From: CAZEFK01 sp964511405
GTDB taxonomy: Bacteria; Pseudomonadota; Alphaproteobacteria; Elsterales; Elsteraceae
Direction: 5' to 3'
Length of the DNA stretch: 36,775 bases
Assembly (NCBI GenBank): GCA_964511405.1
Contig: CAZEFK010000049.1
Coordinates: 1 to 36,775, forward strand
Part shown: piece by piece, positions 8,052 through 17,870 of the stretch
Layout of the letters: each line of letters begins with the position of its first letter
How positions within the stretch are numbered: position 1 is the first letter of the stretch
Translations under genes and position numbers: made by a program
The notes under the pieces: model-generated
What the model was told of the DNA's origin: nothing
Seen by the model: only the letters and a program-made list of their open reading frames with translations
Database searches by the model: none

Positions 8052-8975
8052 ATGCCGCCACTCTCCCGGCGCATGCGGATGGCGGTGGTGACCGGGTGCG
8101 ACGCCCGGATGTTCTGGCAGGCCCTGATCCTGCTCGAGTCGGCGGGCGAGGGCTTGCCGGTGCTGGTCTGCGACTACGGGCTGGAGCCCGCGCAGGCCGA
8201 CTGGCTGCGCCGCCGCGGCCGGCTCTTGGAGCGGGTGCAGGACGGCTGGCCGGCCGAGCGCCAGCACGTATTCTATTACAAGACGGCGCTGGGCCGGTTC
8301 CTGGCGCCGCGGGGGCCGTTCGACTGGGTGGCCTGGCTGGACGCCGACACGCTGTTGGCGCCCGGCGCGGCCGCGGCGTTGCGCGATCTGGCCGATGCGA
8401 TGGCGGCGTCCGGCGACCGCGTGGCGGCCTGTCCCGACGGCATCGGCACCTTCGGCGCCTTCGCCGACCAGGTGAGCCCGCGACATGTGCCGGCGGACCT
8501 GTTCCGCCCGACCTTCCAGGCCTATGGCCTCGATGACGGCCGCGCCTACCTCAATGTCGGCATGCTGCTGTGCCGGCCGGACCTGCTGGCCGAGTGGGAG
8601 GCCGTGGCCGAAGCGATCCCGCCGCAGCTATGCCTGGATCAGACTGCCTTCAACATCGCCGCCCACCGCGCCGGCGGTCTGCGGATCCTGCCTGCCGTGG
8701 CGTGGAACTGCCATGGCGCGCTGCTGGCACAGGTGACGGTCGCGGACGGCACGCCGATGGTGAACGGGCAGCCGGTCTGGCTGCTTCACGCCACCTCGAC
8801 CGAGGGCCATGTGGTCAACCGCCGGATCACGCTGCGCCATGGTGGCATGGATATCGTCGCTGAGCTGAAACTGTTTGCCGAGCCGGCGCTGCAGGCCTTG
8901 CAGCTGGACCTCTTGCAGCGGGCGGCAGCATCGGTGTTTGCCGTCGTCGATCAGATGCCGAGGGCTTTTTCGTAG
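8052..8975 (+). CDS. Glycosyltransferase, GT8/GT-A-like (nucleotide-diphospho-sugar transferase fold)
   Basis: A protein of up to 307 residues with GT-A features. It has a first beta strand MAVVTGCDARMFWQAL and a DxD metal/sugar-nucleotide motif in WVAWLDADTLL near residue 99. A second conserved region, AYLNVGMLLC, is followed by LDQTAFNIAA, as in GT8 family and related enzymes. It would transfer a sugar from a nucleotide-sugar to an unknown acceptor in the cytosol. The start is uncertain: ATG at 8052 has only a weak GGCGAG upstream, and internal ATGs at 8073 and 8079 begin closer to the first core strand. It is a single gene, and its last 25 bp overlap the end of the convergent PLP-enzyme gene. 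Confidence 0.78.
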   Translation: MPPLSRRMRMAVVTGCDARMFWQALILLESAGEGLPVLVCDYGLEPAQADWLRRRGRLLERVQDGWPAERQHVFYYKTALGRFLAPRGPFDWVAWLDADTLLAPGAAAALRDLADAMAASGDRVAACPDGIGTFGAFADQVSPRHVPADLFRPTFQAYGLDDGRAYLNVGMLLCRPDLLAEWEAVAEAIPPQLCLDQTAFNIAAHRAGGLRILPAVAWNCHGALLAQVTVADGTPMVNGQPVWLLHATSTEGHVVNRRITLRHGGMDIVAELKLFAEPALQALQLDLLQRAAASVFAVVDQMPRAFS

Positions 8976-9970
8976 GCGAACAAGGCCGGGGCGCCGCCGG
9001 TGTGGATGAATACGACGTCCTGGTCGGTGCGCCAGCGGCCGGCGCGGACCAGCGCAATGAGCCCCGCCAGGCCCTTGCCGGAATAGACCGGGTCCAGGAC
9101 CAGCGCCTCGAGCGCCCCGGCGAGCCGGATCGCCTCGATCGTCGCGGGATGCGGAACGCCGTAGGCAGGGCCGGCATGGCCGGCGACCACCTCGACATCG
9201 GCATCGGACAGGGGCGCACCCAGAAGATCGGCCGCGGCCTTGGCATAGGCCACCACGTCGGCGCGCACGCGCTCGGGTTCGGCATCGATGTCGATGCCGA
9301 CGATCCGGGTGCCGTCGAGCGCCAGCGCGGCACCGGCGACGAGGCCGGCCTGCGTGCTGCCGCTGCCCGAGGAATGGACGATGGCTGCGGGACGGAAGCC
9401 GGCCGCCTGGGCCTGCGCGGCGATTTCCTGGACGGTCGACGCATACGCCACCGCGCCGAGCGCATCGGACACGCCATAGGGCACGAAGAAGGGCCGTTTT
9501 CCTTGGGCTTTCAGCCGATCGACCAGGTCGGCGATCGCCGCGTTGCGATCCCCTGTCCAGGGCACGTCGTGCAGCTGCGCGCCGAAGAGGCGGTTGAGCA
9601 GCGCGTTGCCGGACCGGTGATAGTCCTCGGTCGGCGGCGCGAGGCGCCCATGATAGACGGCCAAGTGACATTCGAGTCCGAGTTTGGCGGCCACGGCGGC
9701 GACTTGGCGCTGGCTGTTCGATTGCACGACGCCACCTGAAACCAGCGTGTCGGCCTTCGCGGCAAGCGCCTGGGGCAGGACATAGTCGAGCTTGCGCAGC
9801 TTGTTGCCGCCAAAGCCGAGCCCGGTTGCGTCCTCCCGCTTGACCCACAGGCGCGGGCCGCCCAGAAACCCGGAGAGCCGGCTCAGCGGCTCGAGCGGCG
9901 TCGGCAGATGCGCCAGACCCAGACGGGGGAAGCGAGCCAGCGCGGCGGCGAGCGTGGTTCCTGTCGCCAT
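8951..9970 (-). CDS. PLP-dependent D-cysteine desulfhydrase / ACC deaminase family enzyme
   Basis: A 339-residue fold-type II PLP enzyme. The Schiff-base lysine lies in GFGGNKLRKLDYVL (K57). The serine-containing loop is VVQSNSQRQVAA (near residue 84), and the phosphate-binding and C-terminal region includes VFIHTGGAPALFAYEK. Family members perform beta-elimination on D-cysteine or L-cysteate, or ring-opening deamination of 1-aminocyclopropane-1-carboxylate. The residue after QSN is Ser, where ACC deaminases usually have QT and D-cysteine desulfhydrases often have His, so the substrate cannot be assigned. The start is ATG at 9970. It appears monocistronic and converges on the glycosyltransferase gene. 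Confidence 0.88.
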   Translation of the reverse strand: MATGTTLAAALARFPRLGLAHLPTPLEPLSRLSGFLGGPRLWVKREDATGLGFGGNKLRKLDYVLPQALAAKADTLVSGGVVQSNSQRQVAAVAAKLGLECHLAVYHGRLAPPTEDYHRSGNALLNRLFGAQLHDVPWTGDRNAAIADLVDRLKAQGKRPFFVPYGVSDALGAVAYASTVQEIAAQAQAAGFRPAAIVHSSGSGSTQAGLVAGAALALDGTRIVGIDIDAEPERVRADVVAYAKAAADLLGAPLSDADVEVVAGHAGPAYGVPHPATIEAIRLAGALEALVLDPVYSGKGLAGLIALVRAGRWRTDQDVVFIHTGGAPALFAYEKALGI

Positions 9971-10106
9971 GGGTTGCCAAGTCTCCTCGTTCTACGCGAG
10001 CGCACTGTCCTGGTGGACTATGCCGAGCGAAATTCCAATATCATTCAGGAAGGCGATGCCCGGGCGGTTGGCGACGCCGCTACGGCGGATTGAAAGACGG
10101 GTCGGC

Positions 10107-10447
10107 ATGCCAGGCGCCATCGATGCTCGGACCGAAGAGGCGGTGCGACAGTTCCTTGGTCGCCTCGGCGCCAGGCAGAACGTGGTTGGCGCCATCCTGT
10201 TCGGCAGTCGTGCCCGCGGAACCCACCGGCCGGGCAGCGATGCCGATTTGGCCGTCCTGCTCCCCGGCGACCATCAGGCCGCCCTGCCGGTCACCCTCGC
10301 CATGGCAGACTTGGCCTATGAGGTGTTGCTCGACACCGGCATCAACATCACGCCATGCCGGTCTGGGCCGACCAATGGAATGACCCCGAGCGATTCGGTA
10401 ACCCTGCTCTGCTGAGAACGATTGCGCGGGAAGGCATTCGATTTTGA
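10107..10447 (+). pseudogene. MNT-type nucleotidyltransferase (MntA-like antitoxin family), frameshifted
   Basis: The intact first frame (10107-10415) starts with MPGAIDARTEEAVRQFLGRL and contains the minimal nucleotidyltransferase signature GSRARGTHRPGSDADLAVLL. After INITP the reading changes to a non-family tail and stops at 10415. Reading on in the -1 frame from about 10355 gives MPVWADQWNDPERFGNPALL and then an AREGI stretch to a stop at 10445-10447. This is the usual C-terminus of MNT proteins, so one base is missing near 10353-10354. MNT proteins of this type normally pair with a HEPN toxin gene starting at their stop codon. Only about 75 bp lie before the next convergent gene, so no intact partner is present. 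It reads as a decayed HEPN-MNT module, unless the frameshift is a sequencing error. Confidence 0.75.
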
Positions 10448-10523
10448 CGCCGGCCGATCTGCTTCGTTGCGGCGATTGCGGCCGCGTTCTTCCCGGACGA
10501 GCCGGGGGACGCGTCATGATCGC

Positions 10524-11543
10524 TCAGGCGCCCACCTCGGCCAGCGCGTCCAACGTCTCCCACCCCTGCGGGCGCCGCCCGTCCTCGATCTCGTGGATCA
10601 GCTGGATCAGCCGCGCGACCACCGGCGTCTTGACCCCGGCCAGGCGGCCGAGCAGGACGATGGGGCCGAGCTGGGCGTCGACTTCGGTCCGGCGCTTGCG
10701 CACGGCGAGGTCGCGCCAGATGCCGGAGTGGGTCTTGGCCGACTTGGCGTTGAAGGCGACCATGTCAGCCAGCGAGCGCGCGGCCGCGGCCGGGTCGGCG
10801 CCCGGCATGAAGGCGGCGGGATCGAAGCCGTTGAAGCCTTCCGGTGCCACGCCGCGGGCCTGGGCGACGGCCATGGCCTCGCCCGCGATGGCGCGGTAGA
10901 GCCGGTGGTAGGGCTTGGCCGCCAGCGCCTCGCAGATCGAGGCGTCGGTCAGGGCCGTGGCGAACAGCAGCGCGCCGTAGCCGAGCTTGCCCCATAGGTA
11001 GCCCCAGATGTTCGGGGTCTGGATGGCGTTGGGCTCGAAGCGCTGCAGCAGGGCGTGGATCGCGGCCAGGCGCGGGGTCGGGGCGCCGTCCAGCTCGCCG
11101 ACCACCACGGCGCCGCGGCCGCCATAATGGATGACGCCGGGCTCCAGATAGTCGGCGCCGAAATTGACGAAGCAGCCGATCGTCCGCGGCTCGCCCACGA
11201 CTTCGGCGATGTCCATCTCGTTCAGGCCGTTCTGGGCCGACAGCACCCAGCCGTCGCTGTCTAGGTGTGGTGCCAGCTGGGCGATCGCCGGCTTGGTGTG
11301 GTGGGCCTTGACCGCCAGGATGGTGCGGCGATAGCGGCCCTCGACCGCGCCCGGCAGGCAGGCGCGGGCCGCGACGGCATAGCGGTCGACCGGTCCCTCG
11401 ATGCGCAGGCCATGGCTGTTGATCGCCGCGACATGGTCGGCGGCGGTGTCGACGAACAACACAGGCTCGCCGCTGCGGATCAGGGCGGCGCCCAGGGTGC
11501 CGCCGATGGCGCCGGCGCCCCAGATCAGGATCGGGTCGCTCAT
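10524..11543 (-). CDS. Ketopantoate reductase family protein (PanE/ApbA-like)
   Basis: A 339-residue NAD(P)H-dependent dehydrogenase. The N-terminal Rossmann loop is ILIWGAGAIGGTLGAAL. A conserved NIWGYLWGKLGYG segment carries the Lys typical of the ketopantoate reductase active site, and a helical C-terminal domain ends in a TPVVARLIQLIHEIEDGRR stretch. The family reduces 2-oxo acids such as ketopantoate. The gene follows and overlaps a creatininase-family hydrolase (ATGA at 11540-11543), and both diverge from a peptide-type importer. A catabolic role on a 2-oxo or hydroxy acid therefore seems more likely than pantothenate synthesis, but that is inference. The ATG at 11543 is chosen because of the coupling. 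Confidence 0.88.
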   Translation of the reverse strand: MSDPILIWGAGAIGGTLGAALIRSGEPVLFVDTAADHVAAINSHGLRIEGPVDRYAVAARACLPGAVEGRYRRTILAVKAHHTKPAIAQLAPHLDSDGWVLSAQNGLNEMDIAEVVGEPRTIGCFVNFGADYLEPGVIHYGGRGAVVVGELDGAPTPRLAAIHALLQRFEPNAIQTPNIWGYLWGKLGYGALLFATALTDASICEALAAKPYHRLYRAIAGEAMAVAQARGVAPEGFNGFDPAAFMPGADPAAAARSLADMVAFNAKSAKTHSGIWRDLAVRKRRTEVDAQLGPIVLLGRLAGVKTPVVARLIQLIHEIEDGRRPQGWETLDALAEVGA

Positions 11544-12241
11544 GCCCAGGGGCCCTGCAACTGCTCGCGGGTCTCCTCGACGCCGACCCGCCACAGCGCC
11601 AGCAGCTCGTCGTCCGGCCGCTGGTAGCGGCCGCCGAAATTGCCGTCGCCCAGATAGTCGCGCAGCTCCTCGGGCGTCAGCAGGCGCAGGCGGCCCAGGT
11701 CGACCATGGGCTTGGCGCCGTCGGGCATGGCGACGTTGGCCAGGCGCGTCCAGGGGAAGTTCTCCATCCACGAGGCGTGGCTGGCCACCGGGTCGATCGC
11801 CTTGACCTTGGCCCAGACCTTGGGCGCGTTGTACCAGTTGTGGAACTTGACGCGGGCGCCCGGCTTATCGGCGGCCCATTCGCCGGCCGCCTGCTGGGCG
11901 GGCGCGTTGCCGCCGTGGCCGTTGACCAGCAGGATCCGCCGGAAGCCCTGGTGGTAGAGGCTGTCCAGGATGTCGCGCACGACCGCCAGGAAGGTGTCCA
12001 TCTTGAGCGTCACGCTGCCCGGATAGGCGCGAAAATAAGGCGTCAGCCCGTAGCTCAGCACCGGGAACACCGGCACGCCCAGCGGCTCGGCGGCATCCGC
12101 CGACACCTTCTCGGACAGGATGCAGTCGACCGACAGGCTGAGATAGGCATGCTGCTCGGTCGAGCCGATCGGCAGCACACAACGGTCGTCGCCCTTGAGG
12201 TAGGCTTCGACCTGCATCCAGTTCATGTCCGAGATCCGCAT
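11540..12241 (-). CDS. Creatininase family amidohydrolase
   Basis: A 233-residue metal-dependent hydrolase. Metal ligands of the family are recognisable in PIGSTEQHAYLSLSVD (E29, H31, D39) and in LLVNGHGGNAPAQ (H109). Compared with creatininase itself, the first motif is about one residue shorter and lacks the second His, as in many uncharacterised members, so creatinine need not be the substrate. Relatives open cyclic amides or cleave formamides. The ATG at 12241 has a good AAGGAG seven bases upstream. It is the first gene of a two-gene operon with the PanE-like dehydrogenase and is divergent from the importer at 12422-17859, which suggests it acts on the compound that importer brings in. 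Confidence 0.9.
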   Translation of the reverse strand: MRISDMNWMQVEAYLKGDDRCVLPIGSTEQHAYLSLSVDCILSEKVSADAAEPLGVPVFPVLSYGLTPYFRAYPGSVTLKMDTFLAVVRDILDSLYHQGFRRILLVNGHGGNAPAQQAAGEWAADKPGARVKFHNWYNAPKVWAKVKAIDPVASHASWMENFPWTRLANVAMPDGAKPMVDLGRLRLLTPEELRDYLGDGNFGGRYQRPDDELLALWRVGVEETREQLQGPWA

Positions 12242-12421
12242 GGGCCGCTCCTTTGCCGGTCTGCCTCTGCGCCGGGCACGGCTGCCCAGCCGATGGGCGG
12301 TACCAGGCTGGCGGGTCCTGGATTTTCCGCCCTGCCGCCGCCAATATGACGTGGTCTGATAATTGCGCACTGCAACGGTGTCCAGACCGGACGGACCGAT
12401 TGCGGGCAGGGGAGAGAAATC
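12242..12421. promoter_or_regulatory. Divergent promoter region between the creatininase operon and the second importer
   Basis: A 180-bp spacer between two divergent coupled operons, so at least one promoter must face each way. A GATAAT hexamer at 12358-12363 resembles a -10 box for the rightward unit, but no convincing -35 lies 17 bp before it. Short inverted repeats are present (GGTCTG at 12353-12358 with CAGACC at 12383-12388), too weak to call an operator. Ribosome sites are clear on both sides. Confidence 0.4.
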
Positions 12422-14002
12422 ATGCGACTGTCAAGGTTGGCTCTGGCGGGCGCGGCGGTGGCTGCGCTCCTGGCGGCGGGGCAGGCCGATGCGGCCACCC
12501 GCGGCGGCCGGCTGGTCTATGCGCGCTATGCGGACTCGCTGCAGCTGGACCCGGTGCTGACCGACGCCAATGTCGACATCTGGGTCATGACCAACCTGTA
12601 CGACACGCTGCTGGCGCCGACCAGCGACGGCAAGGGCGTCGTCCCCGACCTTGCGACCGGCTACCAGGTGTCGCCCGACGGCAAGACGGTGACCCTGCCG
12701 CTGCGGGACGGCATCAAGTTCTCCGACGGTTCGCCGGTGCTGGCGTCGGACGTCAAATGGTCGCTCGACCGCGCGCGCAACCCCAAGAATGGGCCGTGGA
12801 ACAGCCTGCTGGCCTCGGTCGACGCGGTCGAGGTCGCCGGCACCAGCGTCGTCCTGCATCTGAAGCAGCCGGACCCGACGGTGATCCCGGTGCTCGCCAC
12901 CTTCAACACCGCGATCCTGCCCGAGAAGTATTTCATGGGCCAGCCGGGCGACACCGACGCGGACAAGTCGAAGGGCTTCAGCGAAAAGCCGATCGGCGCT
13001 GGGCCGTTCATGATGACCGAGTGGACGCGCAACGACCACATGATCCTCAAGCCCAATCCCAATTATTGGCGGAAGGCCGAGGACGGCAAGCCGCTGCCCT
13101 ACCTGGACGAGATCCGGTTCGAGACCATTCCCGACGACGCGACCCGCATCCTGAAGCTGAAGTCGGGCGAGGTCGACGGCGCCGAATTCATCCCCTATGC
13201 CCGAGTCGCCGAGCTGCAGGCCGATCCCAAGCTCGACATGATGCTGTATCCGTCGACCCGGGTGCAGTACCTGACCTTCAACATCCGCGACAAGCTCAAG
13301 GACGGCACCGCCAACCCGCTGTCCAACCAGAAGGTCCGGCAGGCGCTGAACTACGCCATCGACAAGACCGCCATCATCCAGGCGGTGACCCGCAACCTGG
13401 GCAAGCCGATGCAATCCTTCATGTCGTCGGTGACCCCGCTGTTCTCCGGCTCAGGCCCGGCCTATCCCCATGACCTGAACAAGGCCAAGGCGCTGCTGAA
13501 GGATGCCGGCTTCGACAAGGGCTTCGACCTGACCATCCTGGCCCTGGCCGGCAACGCCGACCAGATCGGCATCAGCACCATCGTCCAGCAGTTCTGGGGG
13601 CAGCTCGGCGTCAAGCTCAAGATCGAACAGCTCGACAACGCGACGCTCACCGCCAAGTACCGCGCCGAGGACTTCCAGATCCGCAATTCGGCCTGGACCG
13701 ACGACATCGCCGACCCGAGCGAGATCGCCAGCTACTTCGTCTATTACGACAACATCCACTCGCTGCACGGCGGCTTCGACGATCCCAAGGTGCAGGAGCT
13801 GTTCAAGCAGAGCCAAGTCGAGACCGATGGCGCCAAGCGCGCCGACGAATACAAGCAGATCCAGCAGATCTATATGGACCAGGCGCCGATCGGCTTCCTG
13901 TACGAGACCCCGTATCCGGTGGCATTGGCCAAGAAGGTCAAAGGCTTCGTGCAGATCCCGCTGGGCAACAACATCTTCATCGAGACCTATCTGGAGAAGT
14001 AG
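12422..14002 (+). CDS. ABC transporter substrate-binding protein, family 5 (second importer)
   Basis: A 526-residue periplasmic binding protein of the DppA/OppA class. The signal peptide is MRLSRLALAGAAVAALLAAG followed by QADA, with likely cleavage after ADA. Family motifs are LRDGIKFSDGSPVLASDVKW near residue 98, IGAGPFMMTEWTRNDH near 195, and a C-terminal YMDQAPIGFLYETPYPVALA. The ATG at 12422 has GGGGAGA six bases upstream. It is clearly different from the two paralogues at 3356-6318, so the two importers are separate systems. It opens a five-gene operon with permeases and ATPases. Confidence 0.95.
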   Translation: MRLSRLALAGAAVAALLAAGQADAATRGGRLVYARYADSLQLDPVLTDANVDIWVMTNLYDTLLAPTSDGKGVVPDLATGYQVSPDGKTVTLPLRDGIKFSDGSPVLASDVKWSLDRARNPKNGPWNSLLASVDAVEVAGTSVVLHLKQPDPTVIPVLATFNTAILPEKYFMGQPGDTDADKSKGFSEKPIGAGPFMMTEWTRNDHMILKPNPNYWRKAEDGKPLPYLDEIRFETIPDDATRILKLKSGEVDGAEFIPYARVAELQADPKLDMMLYPSTRVQYLTFNIRDKLKDGTANPLSNQKVRQALNYAIDKTAIIQAVTRNLGKPMQSFMSSVTPLFSGSGPAYPHDLNKAKALLKDAGFDKGFDLTILALAGNADQIGISTIVQQFWGQLGVKLKIEQLDNATLTAKYRAEDFQIRNSAWTDDIADPSEIASYFVYYDNIHSLHGGFDDPKVQELFKQSQVETDGAKRADEYKQIQQIYMDQAPIGFLYETPYPVALAKKVKGFVQIPLGNNIFIETYLEK

Positions 14003-14085
14003 AGGCCCGGGAGAAGCGAGGGATCGGCTGACCGCCGGTCCCTCAGCCGCGTATCTCGACCGCATCCGCTCTCGGCAAAGGACCC

Positions 14086-15024
14086 ATGTCGCGCTCCAGC
14101 TATGTCCTGCAGCGCCTGTTGCAGATCATCCCGACGTTCCTGCTGATCATGGTCGGCGTGTTCGTCCTGGTGCGGCTGCTGCCCGGCGATCCGGTCAGCG
14201 CCATGCTGGGCGACCGCGCCACCGACGAGGCAGTCCGGCGCCTGACCGCCCAGATGGGGCTCGACCGCTCGATCCCCGAACAGTTCGTCGGCTTCGTTAG
14301 CCAGTTCGTGACCGGCGACCTCGGCACGTCCCTGGTGCTGAAGGTGCCGGTCAGCCAGCTGATCGCGGACCGCCTGCCGGTCACGCTGTTCCTCAGTCTG
14401 TTCGCGGTGGTCCTGGCACTGCTGCTGGCGCTGCCGCTGGCGTTCTGGGCCGCCTTGCGGCGCGAGCGCGCGGCCGACCACGCGATCCGCGTCATCTTCC
14501 AGGTCGGGCTGTCGACGCCGGTGTTCTATCTGGGCCTGGTGCTGCTGACCGTCTTCGCCGCGCAATGGCGGCTGCTGCCGGTGGGCGGCTATGGCGACAG
14601 CTTCGGCGACCGGCTCTACCACCTGTTCCTGCCGGCCCTGACCCTGGCGCTCAGCCTGTCGGCGGTGCTGATGCGCAACCTGCGCGGCGCTATCATCGCG
14701 GTGCTCGAGTCGGACTATGTCGACTTCGCCCGCGCCAAGGGGCTCAAGGCCCGGGTGCTGCTGGGCCGCCACGTGCTGCGCAACGCCCTGACCTCGACCG
14801 TGACCCTGCTCGGGCTGCATGTCGGATCGCTGGCCGGCGGCGCGGTGATCACCGAAACAGTGTTCGCCATCCCGGGGATCGGGCGGCTGATGATCGACAG
14901 CGTCTATGGCCGCGACTATCCGGTGCTGCAGGGCCTGATCCTGGTCGTGGCGGTGCTGGTGTCGCTGGTGTTCGTGGCGGCCGACCTGGCCCAGGCGGCG
15001 CTCGACCCGAGGGTCGGCCGATGA
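14086..15024 (+). CDS. ABC transporter permease, DppB type (second importer)
   Basis: A 312-residue inner-membrane permease. The N-terminus SSYVLQRLLQIIPTFLLIMV is the classic DppB first span. LPGDPVSAMLGDRATDEAVR follows in the periplasmic loop, and the EAA-type loop is DYVDFARAKGLKARVLLGRH near residue 210. The protein ends in ALDPRVGR, as expected for this subunit. The ATG at 14086 has AAAGGA upstream, and an 83-bp gap separates it from the binding-protein gene, with no obvious strong hairpin in the gap. It overlaps the next permease by 4 bp. Confidence 0.95.
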   Translation: MSRSSYVLQRLLQIIPTFLLIMVGVFVLVRLLPGDPVSAMLGDRATDEAVRRLTAQMGLDRSIPEQFVGFVSQFVTGDLGTSLVLKVPVSQLIADRLPVTLFLSLFAVVLALLLALPLAFWAALRRERAADHAIRVIFQVGLSTPVFYLGLVLLTVFAAQWRLLPVGGYGDSFGDRLYHLFLPALTLALSLSAVLMRNLRGAIIAVLESDYVDFARAKGLKARVLLGRHVLRNALTSTVTLLGLHVGSLAGGAVITETVFAIPGIGRLMIDSVYGRDYPVLQGLILVVAVLVSLVFVAADLAQAALDPRVGR

Positions 15025-15872
15025 CCGCCGTCCCGGCTGATGCCGTCGCGCCGGCCCGGCGCCGGCTGGGCCGGCCGCCGGCGTCGCTGCTGGCCGGGGG
15101 CATGCTGCTGGCGCTGTTCCTGCTGTGCGCGGCGGTGCCCGGCGCGGTGGCACCCTATGACCCCTTGGCTTTCGACTTCACCGGCCTGCTGGCCGCGCCG
15201 TCTCAGGCCCACTGGTTCGGCACCGACAATTTCGGGCGGGACCTGTTGTCGCGAACCGTCTGGGCCGCCCGCATCGACTTGCAGATCGCGGCCTTCGGCA
15301 CGATCGGGCCGCTGGCGATCGGGATCTTGGTCGGCGCCGTGGTGGGCTATTATGGCGGCCTGCTCGACGCCGTGTTCGGGCGGCTGGTCGACGTCGTCGT
15401 GACCGTGCCGTTCCTGATCCTGGTGATCGGCATCGTCGCCATCCTGGGCCCGGGGCTGATCAACATGTACCTGGCGGTGACGTCGGTCGGATGGGTGTAC
15501 TACGCCCGCCTGCTGCGCGCCGAGATGCTGGTGCAGAAGCAGCAGGACTACGCCATGGCCGGCCGGGTGATGGGCTACGGCGCCGGGCGGATCATCCTGC
15601 GGCACCTGCTGCCCAATGCCATCGGCCCGGTGCTGACCTACTGGATCACGGACATGGCGCTGGTCATCCTGCTCGGCTCCAGCCTCGGCTATCTGGGCCT
15701 CGGCGCCCAGCCGCCGACCGCGGAATGGGGCACCCTGATCGCCGACGGCAAGAACTACATGAGCACGGCCTGGTGGATGTCGGTGTGCCCGGGCATCGCC
15801 ATCGTGCTGGCCGGGCTCGCCTTCAGCCTGACCGGCGACGGCATCGCGGCGTGGCTCCGGGGGCGGCGATGA
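15021..15872 (+). CDS. ABC transporter permease, DppC type (second importer)
   Basis: A 283-residue permease partner of the preceding gene. Visible landmarks are HWFGTDNFGRDLLSRTVWAA near residue 71, an EAA loop around AGRVMGYGAGRIILRHLLPN near residue 185, and the C-terminal SSLGYLGLGAQPPTAEWG. Several hydrophobic spans precede and follow these. The ATG at 15021 overlaps the upstream stop (ATGA) and its own stop overlaps the ATPase start, so the whole membrane and ATPase set is translationally coupled. Confidence 0.95.
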   Translation: MTAVPADAVAPARRRLGRPPASLLAGGMLLALFLLCAAVPGAVAPYDPLAFDFTGLLAAPSQAHWFGTDNFGRDLLSRTVWAARIDLQIAAFGTIGPLAIGILVGAVVGYYGGLLDAVFGRLVDVVVTVPFLILVIGIVAILGPGLINMYLAVTSVGWVYYARLLRAEMLVQKQQDYAMAGRVMGYGAGRIILRHLLPNAIGPVLTYWITDMALVILLGSSLGYLGLGAQPPTAEWGTLIADGKNYMSTAWWMSVCPGIAIVLAGLAFSLTGDGIAAWLRGRR

Positions 15873-16836
15873 CCCAGCTGCTGTCGGTGCGCGGCCTGAC
15901 GGTGCGCTTCGGCGACGCCGTCGCGGTCGACGGGATCGGCTTCGACGTCGCGGCGGGCGAAGTGATGGGGCTGGTCGGCGAATCAGGCTCCGGCAAGAGC
16001 GCCACGCTCAAGGCCCTGCTGCGCCTGGTCAAGCCGCCCGGCCGGATCGGCGGCCAGGTGCTGTGGGGCGGCCGCAACCTGCTGGACCTGGACGAGGCGG
16101 CCCTGCGCCAGGTGCGCGGCGGCCAGATCGGCATGATCTTCCAGGAGCCGATGACGGCGCTCAATCCGGTGCTGCCGGTCGGGCTGCAGATCACCGAAGC
16201 GCTGGCCGAGCATACCAGCCTGTCGGCGGCGGCGCGGCGGGCGCGCGCGGTCGAGCTGCTTGATTTGGTCGGGATCCCGGCCGCCGGCACGCGGGTTGGC
16301 GACTATCCGCACCAGTTCTCGGGCGGGATGCGCCAGCGGGCGATGATCGCGATCGCCCTGGCGTCGGAGCCCAAGCTGCTGCTGGCCGACGAGCCGACCA
16401 CCGCACTCGACGTCACCATCCAGGACCAGATCCTGAAGCTGCTGCTGCGCCTGCGGCGCGACCTCGGCATGGCCATCATCCTGGTGACCCACGACCTGGG
16501 CGTGGTGGCCGAGACCTGCGACCGCGTCGCGGTCATGTATGCCGGCCGCATCGTCGAGACCGCCGCGGCCGCCGCGCTGTTCACCCGGCCCCGCCACGCC
16601 TACAGCCTGGGGCTGCTGAACTCGGTCCCGAGCGGGCGCGAGCGCCAGCCGCTGGCCTCGATCCCCGGCGCGCCGCCCGCGATCACGGCGTTGCCCGCCG
16701 GCTGCGCCTTCGCCCCCCGCTGCGCGTTCGCCTCGGACGCCTGCCGTGCGGCCCGGCCGCCGCTGCGGGAGCTGGCGCCGGGGCAGGCCAGCGCCTGCAT
16801 CCATCATGACCGCCTGCCAGCCCCGGACCTTGCCGC

Positions 16837-16840
<4 letters not shown>
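15869..16840 (+). CDS. ABC transporter ATP-binding protein, DppD type (second importer)
   Basis: A 323-residue ATPase. Walker A is GESGSGKS (37-44), the Q-loop lies in FQEPMTALNP (about 91-100), the signature is FSGGMRQR (150-157), Walker B is LLADEP (171-176), and the H-loop is in LVTHDLG. The C-terminal oligopeptide/dipeptide extension is present, with the Cys pattern CAFAPRCAFASDAC that in this family binds an iron-sulfur cluster or metal. Start and stop both lie in 4-bp overlaps with neighbours. It forms a heterodimer with the next gene product. Confidence 0.95.
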
Positions 16841-17859
<1,019 letters not shown>

Positions 17860-17870
17860 CGCGCGCGCCC

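Noticed and set aside
9971..10106. Short frames in the spacer upstream of the MNT pseudogene
   Set aside because: One gives a tail ending in RAVGDAATAD, but there is no start, no family resemblance and no length to support a gene.
10444..10519. Possible HEPN toxin remnant after the MNT pseudogene
   Set aside because: A TTG at 10444 overlapping the MNT stop fits a HEPN start, and a shifted frame gives a vaguely HEPN-like FFPDEPGDAS, but about 75 bp is too little to support a call.
14003..14085. Attenuator or terminator between the second binding protein and its permeases
   Set aside because: The 83-bp gap contains no clear stable hairpin beyond short chance pairings.
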